A DNA stretch of 36,286 nucleotides from Polaromonas sp. UBA5171 (GTDB lineage: Bacteria > Pseudomonadota > Gammaproteobacteria > Burkholderiales > Burkholderiaceae_C): contig DHWX01000036.1 in NCBI GenBank assembly GCA_002413395.1, positions 1 through 36,286 on the forward strand, given 5' to 3'. Every line of letters starts with the position of its first letter. Within the stretch, counting starts at the first letter, position 1. The notes below the pieces were generated by a model that saw only the letters and a list, made by a program, of their open reading frames with translations, searched no databases and was not told the DNA's origin. Made by a program: the position numbers and the translations under genes. Below, piece after piece: positions 7,156-15,362 of this stretch.

Positions 7156-8073
7156 TCAGTGTGAACGGATCATGGTGCCATAGGCCTGATCGGTCAAGAT
7201 TTCCAGCAGCATGGCATGTGGCACCCGGCCATCAATAATGTGCACCGCGTTGACGCCGCTTCGGGCTGCGTCCAGCGCGCCCTCGATTTTGGGCAGCATG
7301 CCGCCCGAAATCGTGCCATCGGCAAACAACTCGTCGATCTCGCGCGCCGTCAGGTCGGTCAGCAGCTCGCCGGCCTTGTTCAGTACACCTGGGGTATTGG
7401 TCAGCAGCACCAGTTTTTCAGCCTTGAGCACCGTGGCCAGCTTGCCCGCCACCACATCGGCATTGATGTTGTAGCTTTCGTTTTCTTCCCCAAAGCCGAG
7501 CGGACTGATCACGGGAATGAAGGCATCGTCCTGCAGCGCCTTGACCACGCTCGGGTCAATGCTGATGATCTCGCCGACAAAGCCGATGTCGTACTCCTTG
7601 GCTGAATCGTCCTTGTCCAGCATTTTCAGCTTCTGCGCCCGAATCAGGCCGCCGTCGCGCCCGGTCAGGCCCACGGCCTTGCCACCCGCCTGGTTGATCA
7701 GACCCACAATGTCCTGCTGCACCTGACCGGCCAGCACCCACTCGACCACTTCCATGGTTTCCTCGTCGGTGACACGCATGCCCTGAATGAAGCGCCCCTT
7801 TTTGCCGAGCCGGTTCAGCGCTGCCTCAATCTGCGGACCGCCGCCATGCACCACCACCGGATTCATGCCGACCAGTTTGAGCAACACCACATCTTCGGCA
7901 AAATCGGCCTGCAGCGCCGCATCTGTCATGGCGTTACCACCGTACTTGATGACAATGGTCTTGCCGTGGAACCTGCGGATGTAAGGCAACGCTTGCGCCA
8001 GGATTTCAGCCTTGTCGCGCGAGCCAACATGGGACAGGTCAGGATTGGTGGCAATAGAGGGGGATTGGGTCAT
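7156..8073 (-). CDS. argB: Acetylglutamate kinase
   Basis: A 305-residue kinase for the second step of arginine biosynthesis, phosphorylating N-acetyl-L-glutamate with ATP in the cytoplasm. Recognised by the amino acid kinase motifs KYGGNAM (catalytic Lys), VVVHGGGPQI, the glycine-rich GMRVTDEETMEVVEWVLAGQ region, NINADVVAGKLA and GGMLPKIEGALDAARSGV near the C-terminus. Its length agrees with the family. The start at 8073 precedes the conserved N-terminus; 20 further codons are open upstream but look unrelated. The 199 bases between it and aroB make a separate argB promoter likely. Confidence 0.95.
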   Translation of the reverse strand: MTQSPSIATNPDLSHVGSRDKAEILAQALPYIRRFHGKTIVIKYGGNAMTDAALQADFAEDVVLLKLVGMNPVVVHGGGPQIEAALNRLGKKGRFIQGMRVTDEETMEVVEWVLAGQVQQDIVGLINQAGGKAVGLTGRDGGLIRAQKLKMLDKDDSAKEYDIGFVGEIISIDPSVVKALQDDAFIPVISPLGFGEENESYNINADVVAGKLATVLKAEKLVLLTNTPGVLNKAGELLTDLTAREIDELFADGTISGGMLPKIEGALDAARSGVNAVHIIDGRVPHAMLLEILTDQAYGTMIRSH

Positions 8074-8156
8074 TGCGGCTCGCCTTGCACATGAAAAAGA
8101 ACGAAAAAGACTGCACCATGAATTGTGCCGCATGCAGACCGCAATGCGCCCAAACG

Positions 8157-8170
8157 CCTGTCACCTGTCA
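8157..8170. repeat. Tandem 7-base repeat upstream of argB
   Basis: Two adjacent copies of CCTGTCA (TGACAGG on the argB strand) lie 84-97 bases upstream of the argB start codon. The right copy overlaps a consensus -35 hexamer TTGACA (8171-8166, minus strand), but I see no matching -10 at normal spacing. It could be a regulator half-site pair or chance. Confidence 0.25.
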
Positions 8171-8272
8171 AAGGCGGCGACCCTGCGCGTGGCATCCGGG
8201 CAGCGCGATGTCTGGTGAATCAGCCGCAAATTAGGTATTAAGCACGTGGAATAACTGCCAAATTGGTTCGCA

Positions 8273-9388
8273 TTAAATGCAGCAGTCATCAATAACCTGT
8301 CGCACCAGCGCATCCGGCACGCTGCGCACGGTTGCCTTGCCCGGCCCATCAATCAGTACAAAGCGGATCTCACCGGCCTCTGACTTCTTGTCGATGCGCA
8401 TCAGCTCAAGGTAACGCCCGGCATTGTCCGTGCTGGAGAGCCGCGGCCCCGTCACAGGCAGCCCGGCACGCCCAACCAGTACGGTCAGGCGCTCCACAAA
8501 CGGCCTGTCCACCAGACCCAGCCGCTGCGACAGGTGCGCCGCCATCACCATGCCACAGCCGACGCCTTCGCCGTGCAGCCATTTGCCATAGCCGAGCCCC
8601 GATTCGATGGCATGGCCGAAGGTATGGCCAAAATTCAAGATCGCCCGCAAGCCTGCCTCGCGCTCGTCCTGCCCCACAACCCAGGCCTTGATCTCGCAAC
8701 TGCGCTCAATCGCATGCGCCAGCGCGGTGGCATCCTTGGCCAGAAGAGCATCAAGGTTGGCTTCAATCCAGTCAAAAAAGGCCATGTCGGCAATTGGCCC
8801 GTATTTGATGACCTCGGCCAGCCCGGCGCTCAGTTCACGAGTCGGCAGCGTGGCCAGCACGTCCAGGTCACAAACTACCAGCAGCGGCTGATAAAACGCT
8901 CCAATCATGTTTTTCCCAAGTGGGTGATTGATGGCGGTTTTGCCGCCCACCGAGGAATCAACCTGGGCCAGCAGCGTGGTGGGCACCTGCACAAACGGCA
9001 CGCCGCGCATGTAGCTGGCGGCGGCAAAGCCGGTCATGTCGCCCACCACGCCGCCGCCCAGGGCGAACAGCACGGTCTTGCGGTCACAGCCGTTTTGCAG
9101 CAAGGCGTCAAAAATCAGTTGCAAGGTCGGCCAGTCCTTGTGAACCTCGCCATCGGGCAAGGTCAGCAGCAAGACCTTGCGATAGCGCGACTGCAGCGCC
9201 TGCATGAGTTGCGTCGCAAACAATGGAGCCACTGTGGTATTGGACACAACCAGCGCGCTGGCAGCCTGGGGCAGATGCTGGTAGGTCAGCGCGCTGCCCA
9301 GCAGTTGGGTGCCAATGACAATCGGGTAGCTGCGCTCGGCCAGCTGGATCTGAACCTGCGACGCCGCAGAAGAAAAATTTGCATGCAT
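8273..9388 (-). CDS. aroB: 3-dehydroquinate synthase
   Basis: A 371-residue NAD- and divalent-metal-dependent enzyme converting DAHP to 3-dehydroquinate in the shikimate pathway. Diagnostic sequences are the LPDGEVHKDW loop, ALGGGVVGDMTGFAAASYMRG (NAD-binding glycine loop), PTTLLAQVDSSVGGKTAIN (active-site Lys) and NFGHTFGHAIE, which carries metal-ligand histidines. It lies 57 bases downstream of aroK in the same direction, the usual aroK-aroB order in betaproteobacteria. No dgt (dGTPase) gene follows it here; the next gene is argB. The ATG at 9388 was chosen because family similarity begins within a few residues. Confidence 0.96.
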   Translation of the reverse strand: MHANFSSAASQVQIQLAERSYPIVIGTQLLGSALTYQHLPQAASALVVSNTTVAPLFATQLMQALQSRYRKVLLLTLPDGEVHKDWPTLQLIFDALLQNGCDRKTVLFALGGGVVGDMTGFAAASYMRGVPFVQVPTTLLAQVDSSVGGKTAINHPLGKNMIGAFYQPLLVVCDLDVLATLPTRELSAGLAEVIKYGPIADMAFFDWIEANLDALLAKDATALAHAIERSCEIKAWVVGQDEREAGLRAILNFGHTFGHAIESGLGYGKWLHGEGVGCGMVMAAHLSQRLGLVDRPFVERLTVLVGRAGLPVTGPRLSSTDNAGRYLELMRIDKKSEAGEIRFVLIDGPGKATVRSVPDALVRQVIDDCCI

Positions 9389-9445
9389 GGCGGCAAGTGT
9401 AGAGGCACTTGCCAGCCTGTTAAAAATGCTTGCCCACTGCCGCAG

Positions 9446-10004
9446 CTACAACGCCGGAATCACGCCCGCCAGCTCCAGTTGCATGACGATCATGTTGAGC
9501 AAGGTCGAAACCGAGGGGCGCCCGGTGTCGATCACGAAGTGGGCGATTTCGCGGTACAGCGGGTCGCGCTGGGCATGCAGATCGCGCAACCGCGCCAGCG
9601 GATCGGCCACCTGCAGCAAAGGTCGATTCCCGTCATGGCGCAGTCGCCGAAACAATTCGTCGGGAAAGGAATTCAGGTAAATCACCTGACTCCGGTCCCG
9701 CAAGTGCCGACGGTTGGTGGCCCGCAACACAACGACCGCCACCGGTCGACAAGACGCATTTTTGATTCTGCGTGAGCTGGTCGATCACTGATTCTTCGAC
9801 ATCGCGGAACCGCTCTTCTCCCTCCCGCTCGAAATATTCACGGATGGAGCAACCCAATTGCTGCTCAATCACATGATCTGAGTCAAAGAAGGGAAGTTGC
9901 AACCGCCGGGCGAGTTGACGCCCGACGGTAGATTTGCCGGACCCGGGCAGGCCAATTAACGCAATCAACTGACCGTTCGCTGAAGCGCATGAAAAATAAC
10001 TCAT
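9446..10004 (-). pseudogene. aroK: Shikimate kinase, interrupted by a single-base frameshift
   Basis: Shikimate kinase phosphorylates shikimate with ATP. The first part (from ATG at 10004) reads GLPGSGKSTVGRQLARRL (P-loop), DSDHVIEQQLGCSIREYF (shikimate site) and VLSTGGG. At 9731-9734 there are four bases where three are expected, and the natural continuation VLRATNRRHLRDRSQVIYL, RPLLQVADPL (lid Arg) and RDPLYREIAHFVIDTGRPS lies in the next frame, ending at 9446. The combined length, about 185 residues, is right for AroK. Unshifted, the product stops after about 123 residues with a nonsense tail. Since AroK is needed for aromatic amino acids and both halves look well conserved, a sequence error is as likely as a true lesion. 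It is in the pil-aro operon, between the lipoprotein gene and aroB. Confidence 0.88.
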
Positions 10005-10089
10005 GAATCGGTCAGCGCTGCATTATCAAAAGGAGTCACTCCACCATCACGGTTGAGACAGAGACCGCATGTCTGCCATCAAGCCCACT

Positions 10090-11259
10090 TCACGACGGGC
10101 AGGGTAAGGTTACGGATGTGGTGAGAGGAGGTGTGACGGTGTTGTCGGTGGTGGTGATGACGGTATTGCCGTTATCCTTCACTGTGATCAATGATGTAGC
10201 CACTGCACGATTGGCATCAACCGCAGTGATGGTGACCACTGTATCTTGCAGTACACAGTTTTGCTGGGTGAGCGTGATAGTTTTGTTGTCACTCGAAACA
10301 GCTGTAGTGAACAAAGTCAGATCACTACTAAAGGCATTGACTACTCCAGTGGCACCAAAGACGGTTAGCGCGATTGGTAACCTGCTGGTTTCCGAAACCG
10401 TCAGCGCATTGGGGGATAGGCGAATGTTCGGCTGCCCATCAATGACCGTCAACGTGAATATAGCCGAAGAATTTTGACTGTCGAGAATCGTAATAGCAAG
10501 CCCAGAACTAACAAGCAGTGGGGTCACCAACAACTTATTTGGGTCGTTGACATCAAAGACTGCACTTACAGCCGAGGGGATAAGCCCACCCACCCTGTAT
10601 GGAGGCGTGCCTCCAACAACGGCGACCTCCACCACACTATTTACGAAGGTGCTTGCGGAGGTTGGCGATAGGGACAGAGGCACGGTTCCGACCGTCACCG
10701 TTGAAGTCAGGGTTGCGCCCGTCGAATCAAAGATTTGTATCGTGGCAGGCGTGCTGCTGATAGCCACACCGGTAATCGTCAGCGCATTCCCATTCATCAT
10801 GGCCGAGGCCACCGCAACATTGCTGCTGGTTGCCGTATAAGGCCCGCTGCCGCCACCTACCTTGAATGTCTGGGTTGTATTTGGGGCCATCGTGAAGGTA
10901 CTGGGCGTCGTGGTGTACAGCGCGACACTGGAGCCTACCTTGACGGCAATATCGACTTGCGCGCCCCCGCTGTCAACCACCGAGACCGTTGCCGTGCCAC
11001 CGATGATCGCGCCGAGATTCAAAACATGGTCGCTCACCCAGCCCACGGCAATGGCCGTATCGCTGTTCTTGATGTAATAGGGCGATGAACCGCCATTGAT
11101 CAAATACTGGCTTGCCGAACCCGCCGGCACAATCACCGAAGACGGTGCTGTGGTCGAAAGTTTCGAACCAGAGGTCAATCCTGTTGAACCTCCGCCACCA
11201 CCGCAGGCTGAGAGCAGCGCAGCAATCAGCAATGTCGTCAGATAGGACAAAAAACGCAT
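10090..11259 (-). CDS. Lipoprotein with tandem Ig-like repeats, between pilQ and aroK
   Basis: A 389-residue protein not recognised as a named family. It begins with a lipoprotein signal peptide and lipobox LLSAC (Cys19), followed by a glycine run, so it should be lipid-anchored in the envelope. From about residue 34 the rest is beta-rich and built of about four divergent repeats of 80-90 residues. Three carry the landmark GG-x-x-PY (GGSSPYY at 56-62, GGGSGPY at 135-141, GGTPPY at 216-221) and a strand of the IxDSxG type near each end (VVDSGGA, IFDSTGA, ILDSQNS); the fourth (277-365) is degenerate and ends with TAVDANRA. Two Cys residues, 335 and 387, could form a disulfide. The start has a strong CAGGAG at good spacing, 32 bases after pilQ, so it is cotranscribed with the pilus genes. 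A role in pilus or secretin anchoring or adhesion is inference. By eye its base composition is more AT-rich than the flanking genes. Confidence 0.85.
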   Translation of the reverse strand: MRFLSYLTTLLIAALLSACGGGGGSTGLTSGSKLSTTAPSSVIVPAGSASQYLINGGSSPYYIKNSDTAIAVGWVSDHVLNLGAIIGGTATVSVVDSGGAQVDIAVKVGSSVALYTTTPSTFTMAPNTTQTFKVGGGSGPYTATSSNVAVASAMMNGNALTITGVAISSTPATIQIFDSTGATLTSTVTVGTVPLSLSPTSASTFVNSVVEVAVVGGTPPYRVGGLIPSAVSAVFDVNDPNKLLVTPLLVSSGLAITILDSQNSSAIFTLTVIDGQPNIRLSPNALTVSETSRLPIALTVFGATGVVNAFSSDLTLFTTAVSSDNKTITLTQQNCVLQDTVVTITAVDANRAVATSLITVKDNGNTVITTTDNTVTPPLTTSVTLPCPS

Positions 11260-11291
11260 GGTGAAACTCCTGAATTATTGGGTCGGAAGAA

Positions 11292-13466
11292 TTATCGGAC
11301 AGCGGAACGGTCCGAAATCATCTTCGGGGTAATGAACACCAGCATTTCCTGCTTTTTTGAAGTGCGTTCGTTGTTCTTGAAGAGGTTACCTACGTAGGGG
11401 ATGTCACCGAGCAGCGGCACCTTGGTGACGTTTGTGGATTCATCGAGCGTAAAGATACCGCCAATCACAACGGTGCCGCCGTTTTCAACCAGCACCTGGG
11501 TCTTGATGTGCTTGGTATCGATGGCAATACCCGCGGCAGTGGTTACACCCGGGCTGTCCTTTCTCACGTCAATGTCAAGGATGATGTTGCCCTCTGGCGT
11601 GATTTGCGGCGTGACCTCAAGACTGAGGTTGGCCTTGCGGAAAGCCAGCGACGTGGCACCGCTGGACGTAGCTACCTGATAGGGTAACTCGGTGCCCTGC
11701 TCGATCAGGGCCTTGGTCTGGTCGGCCGTGACAATGCGTGGACTGGAAACGATCTTGCCCTTGCCGTCGGCCTCAAGGGCCGACAGTTCAAGATTCAGGA
11801 AGCGGTTGGCCGACGCATTGAAAATGGAAAAGGCAAACGAAGCCGCAGCGTTGGCGACACCCAGGCCCGACGCCGGCAGGTTGACAAAATTACTCGTTGT
11901 ATCCACAGTACCGCCGGCACCCGAGGAGGCCACGACATTGCCGTAACTGGTGCCGAACGCGACGCGGTTGTTGCCGCTAAGCTGATAGCCGCCATCGCCG
12001 CCGTTCTGTGCCCGAAGGTCCGCTCCGCCCAGTTTCACGCCCAGGGATTTACCAAAGGTATCCGAGGCTTCCACAATACGCGCTTCGATCAGCACCTGGC
12101 GCACCGCCACATCGAGCTTGGTAATCAGGCTTTGCACCTGCTCCAGTACGGGAGGAATATCCGTCACGAACAACTGGTTGGTGCGTGGCTCCGCAATCAC
12201 GCTGCCGCGCTTGGACAGAATGCGCGCGCTGGCCGGGCCGCTGCCGGCCGCCGTGAGCTGCACCGCCAGATCAGTCGCCTTGGCATAGTTGATCTGGAAG
12301 GATTGCGTGCGCACCGCTTCAGAACTCTCTTTGTCAACATTGGCTGCGCGCTCGCTCTTAGCCTCTGCGGCCAGTTCTTCTTTGGGGGCGATCCTCAGCA
12401 CATTCCCGACTTTGACCCTGCCCAACCCTCTAGCCTGCAGAACAATATCCAGGGCCTGGTCCCAAGGAACATCTTTCAGGCGCAACGTGACGTTGCCCGT
12501 GACCGCATCTGACGTCACGATATTGAAGTTGCTGAAGTCGGCAAAAACTTGCAGGAGTGAGCGAATTTCGATATTCTGGAAATTCAGCGACAGCTTCTCG
12601 CCGTTGTAACCAGCTCCCTGGGTCAGCTTGTCGGGATCGATTTTTTGCGGCCGCACTTCAAGCACAAACTGGTTGTCGCTTTGATAGGCGCTGTGTTCCC
12701 ACTGGCCTTTGGGTTCTATCACCATGCGGACTTTGTCACCAACCTGATAGGTCGTGACGGTTTGCACCGGTGTGTCGAAGTCCGCGACATCCAGGCGACG
12801 GCGCAGCCCTTGGGGCAGCGCGGTTTTCAGGAACTCAACCACCAGGGTCTGGCCTTGCCGACGGATATCCACGCCGACATCGTTGTTGGCCAACCCGACG
12901 ATGATACGGCCCGAGTTATCAATCCCGCGGCGGAAGTCGATATCTTTCAGTGGCAGAACATCGCGGTTGCGGCTCTCGGCAAATATCGGAGTGGCTGCGG
13001 TGGAAGATGCAGCCACGGCCACGGGTTCCAGAATGATCAGCAGCGATTTGCCCTTTATCTCGGCCTTGTAGGCGGTCGGCGCCTTGAGGTTGAGCACCAC
13101 CCGGGTTCGCTCTCCCGCTTGAACCACGTTCGCCGAATGCAGATTCCCAAGATTGAGGTCCACCGCCGAGCGACTCAGGGTGGTGCTGACGCCGGGAAAA
13201 TCCAGGGCGATGCGCGCAGGGGCCTGAATAGTAAAACCGGTGGGTACGCTCGTCAAAGGTTGGGCCAGGTCGATCCGGATCACTTCCGAGCCACCTTGCA
13301 CTGAGCCGGAAACGGCCTCGATGGAATTTTGTGCCTGGGCCGTGAATGGCAAGGTGGTTGCCAGCAATGTCACGCTGAGTGAAGCGTAGCGCAACACACG
13401 CCCAAACAAATGCCGCAGTCTGCCTCCCGTCCCCGCCGCTTCTGATACCTGTATCTGCTGGTTCAT
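11292..13466 (-). CDS. pilQ: Type IV pilus outer-membrane secretin PilQ
   Basis: A 724-residue secretin that forms the outer-membrane channel for type IV pili (and often for DNA uptake). In order: a long signal peptide ending near ATTLPFTAQA (residue 45), two AMIN domains binding peptidoglycan (about 48-148 and 168-272), the STN/N0 domain (LSLNFQNIEIRSLLQVFADF, 292-360), an N1 domain (about 385-450), and the secretin barrel (about 455-715) with the signature VPLLGDIPYVGNLFKNNE (683-700). The ATG at 13466 overlaps the pilP stop as ATGA and has AGAGGGA upstream, so the 15 extra upstream codons were not used. It is the last pil gene of pilMNOPQ; PilP is its inner-membrane-side partner. Confidence 0.96.
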   Translation of the reverse strand: MNQQIQVSEAAGTGGRLRHLFGRVLRYASLSVTLLATTLPFTAQAQNSIEAVSGSVQGGSEVIRIDLAQPLTSVPTGFTIQAPARIALDFPGVSTTLSRSAVDLNLGNLHSANVVQAGERTRVVLNLKAPTAYKAEIKGKSLLIILEPVAVAASSTAATPIFAESRNRDVLPLKDIDFRRGIDNSGRIIVGLANNDVGVDIRRQGQTLVVEFLKTALPQGLRRRLDVADFDTPVQTVTTYQVGDKVRMVIEPKGQWEHSAYQSDNQFVLEVRPQKIDPDKLTQGAGYNGEKLSLNFQNIEIRSLLQVFADFSNFNIVTSDAVTGNVTLRLKDVPWDQALDIVLQARGLGRVKVGNVLRIAPKEELAAEAKSERAANVDKESSEAVRTQSFQINYAKATDLAVQLTAAGSGPASARILSKRGSVIAEPRTNQLFVTDIPPVLEQVQSLITKLDVAVRQVLIEARIVEASDTFGKSLGVKLGGADLRAQNGGDGGYQLSGNNRVAFGTSYGNVVASSGAGGTVDTTSNFVNLPASGLGVANAAASFAFSIFNASANRFLNLELSALEADGKGKIVSSPRIVTADQTKALIEQGTELPYQVATSSGATSLAFRKANLSLEVTPQITPEGNIILDIDVRKDSPGVTTAAGIAIDTKHIKTQVLVENGGTVVIGGIFTLDESTNVTKVPLLGDIPYVGNLFKNNERTSKKQEMLVFITPKMISDRSAVR

Positions 13467-14014
13467 TTTGATCCCTCTAAAAGCTGTAAGGTCGCCGGCC
13501 GTTCGATCCATTCGCCCGCTGCGTCTTGAATAATTTCACGCAAGACAACACTGGTTTCGGTCACCTTGGTAATACGGCCATAGTTCTGGCCCAGATAATT
13601 GCCCGCTCGAACCTGGTAGATCAGGTTGTCAACCCGAACCAGCGCCACCGGCTGACCAGCTTTGATCAAACTGCCCACCATGACTACGGCATCCAGCGGA
13701 ATGGACTCCAGCGGTTCCTTGCGCCGGTTCAGCTCCGGAGCGATCAGCGCCGCATTGGCCGTTGCCTGGCTGGAATCGCGCTTGAGGGCCTGGGTCAGTT
13801 TCTGACGGCTGAAAGGCTCGATGGATCCCTCCTGGTCATAGGTTTGCGGCGTGAACTTGGTAGGCGCGGGTATCGGATCAACCTTGGGTCTGATGGCGCT
13901 GCGTTGCTCCGCCATCCACTGTTGCAACTCTTGCTGATCGGATGACCCGCACCCTGCAATTCCGAACAAAACCAGCAGCACGCTGGCAACCGCTGCAAAG
14001 TTGGCGCGCCTCAT
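13463..14014 (-). CDS. pilP: Type IV pilus lipoprotein PilP
   Basis: A 183-residue lipoprotein of the pilus alignment complex, linking PilN/PilO in the inner membrane to the PilQ secretin. It has a signal peptide with lipobox IAGC (Cys22), a disordered Pro-rich stretch (residues about 40-60), and a C-terminal beta domain containing VMVGSLIKAGQPVALVRVDN, then YQVRAGNYLGQNYGRI and the TLQLLEG ending typical of PilP. Its ATG overlaps the pilO stop codon and its stop overlaps the pilQ start (ATGA in both cases), which indicates translational coupling. Confidence 0.95.
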   Translation of the reverse strand: MRRANFAAVASVLLVLFGIAGCGSSDQQELQQWMAEQRSAIRPKVDPIPAPTKFTPQTYDQEGSIEPFSRQKLTQALKRDSSQATANAALIAPELNRRKEPLESIPLDAVVMVGSLIKAGQPVALVRVDNLIYQVRAGNYLGQNYGRITKVTETSVVLREIIQDAAGEWIERPATLQLLEGSK

Positions 14015-14685
14015 TTCTTGCCTCCCTTGGCGGGCGCGGTCTTGCGCTGCAAGGCCACTTCTTCAGTGTCCAGGTAACGGAAGGTTTTTGCGGTGGTGTC
14101 CATGACCAGATTGCCATCCTTGCCCGGCATGATGCTCAGGTTATTCAGGGTCACAATGCGGGAGAGATGGGCAATGTCGGACGCAAAAGCTCCCAAATCG
14201 TGGTAGCGGCCAGTCACCCGCACTGCAATCGGCAATTCGGCGTAATACTCTTTCACGCTGACCAGCCCCGGCCGGAACAGCTCAAACTGCAGGCTGCGAC
14301 CCAGGCCGGCCTGGTTGATGTCCGACAGCAGGGCGTCCATTTCAGCCTTGCTGGGAAGTTGCTTTTCGAGTTGCGTGACATACTGCAGAACTTGCTCGCG
14401 CTGCTTCCTCAAGGCGTCAAGATTAACGGCTTGGGCAAACTTCTTGGTGTAGTCCTGCTTGAGTTGGGTTTCCATGGCTTTTTCCGCTGTCAACTCTTCA
14501 TCTGAAGAGTTCAGCCAGGCAAACCAGAGTCCGACAACGACCAGCGCTGTCACGGCGATGCAAAGAAGATAACGCGGCAAGGCCGGCCACGAGGCTGGGT
14601 CGTTCAGGTTGAGCCCCATGAACTGAGCCTTGAAACTGCTCTGAATCGAAGCAAAATCAACAGAAATTTTGGGTGTCTTGGCCAT
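14011..14685 (-). CDS. pilO: Type IV pilus inner-membrane protein PilO
   Basis: A 224-residue bitopic protein of the PilMNOP complex. A short cytoplasmic N-terminus is followed by one membrane segment (about residues 37-58, LLCIAVTALVVVGLWFAWLN), a coiled coil rich in Lys/Gln/Glu (about 65-115) and a periplasmic ferredoxin-like domain containing YYAELPIAVRVTGRYHDLGA and IVTLNNLSI. The ATG at 14685 is preferred over a TTG two codons upstream; AGAG lies before it. The C-terminal tail is basic (KTAPAKGGKK). The stop overlaps the pilP start, and 26 bases separate it from pilN. Confidence 0.94.
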   Translation of the reverse strand: MAKTPKISVDFASIQSSFKAQFMGLNLNDPASWPALPRYLLCIAVTALVVVGLWFAWLNSSDEELTAEKAMETQLKQDYTKKFAQAVNLDALRKQREQVLQYVTQLEKQLPSKAEMDALLSDINQAGLGRSLQFELFRPGLVSVKEYYAELPIAVRVTGRYHDLGAFASDIAHLSRIVTLNNLSIMPGKDGNLVMDTTAKTFRYLDTEEVALQRKTAPAKGGKK

Positions 14686-14711
14686 GGTCAATCTCTTTCA
14701 GGCTGGCGTCG

Positions 14712-15362
14712 TCACACCTTGGGCGAAGCCGGTGCAGCAGAGTTGGGCCGGCCCGGAGCCGGCTTGGAAGCCGTTGCGGCGGATCCGGCCGCCTTGATAT
14801 CGCTCGCCCGCTTGAGTCCAACACGCATGGAAAAATTGGAAACGCGCCGCTGATCGCGCGGTGACAGCGTAACGGTGCCGGCCGTAATTTCAACCAGTTC
14901 AGGTTTGGTCAGCCACGGGCTGTTGTTGGCCAAATTGCGCAGCAGCTCTGAAACCCGTTCATTGGATTGCGCCACGCCGGTCAGCAGGATAGTCTGGTTA
15001 TCCTGCTTCATGGAGTTGATGTACACACCATCAGGCAATTGCTTGACCAATTCACTCAGCAGATACACCGGCAGATTGCGGTTTCCCTGCAAATCTTCCA
15101 CTGCGTTCTGGCGGGCTCGCAGCGCGGCGATTTCCGCCTGCAAACCCGCGATGTCCTTGATCTGCCCGTCCAGCCGGGTATTTTCCGCTTTGAGAAAGTC
15201 GTTTTTCCCTTGCTGATTTTCAATTTGAGCCAGATACCAGGAATAGACGGCACCACAAATCAGGACCCCTGCCAGCGCGGCCATCCCCAACGTTGCAAAA
15301 AACGCTTCACGCCTGCGCTTGCGCGCGGCTTCCCGGTGTGGGAGCAGATTGATCAGAATCAC
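14712..15362 (-). CDS. pilN: Type IV pilus inner-membrane protein PilN
   Basis: A 216-residue bitopic partner of PilO. The N-terminus carries the cytoplasmic PilM-binding motif INLLPHRE followed by a basic stretch (AARKRRRE), then a membrane segment (about 20-45), a coiled coil (residues 50-85) and a periplasmic domain (VYINSMKQDNQTILLTGVAQ). The start is a GTG at 15362 that overlaps the pilM stop as GTGA, with a strong GCGGAGG upstream; translation from an in-frame position 10 codons earlier would add residues unlike the family. The C-terminus is Ala/Pro-rich and probably disordered. Confidence 0.94.
   Translation of the reverse strand: MILINLLPHREAARKRRREAFFATLGMAALAGVLICGAVYSWYLAQIENQQGKNDFLKAENTRLDGQIKDIAGLQAEIAALRARQNAVEDLQGNRNLPVYLLSELVKQLPDGVYINSMKQDNQTILLTGVAQSNERVSELLRNLANNSPWLTKPELVEITAGTVTLSPRDQRRVSNFSMRVGLKRASDIKAAGSAATASKPAPGRPNSAAPASPKV

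Noticed and set aside
8534..9775. A 413-codon plus-strand frame across aroB and aroK
   Set aside because: Antisense shadow, and it spans two real genes on the minus strand.
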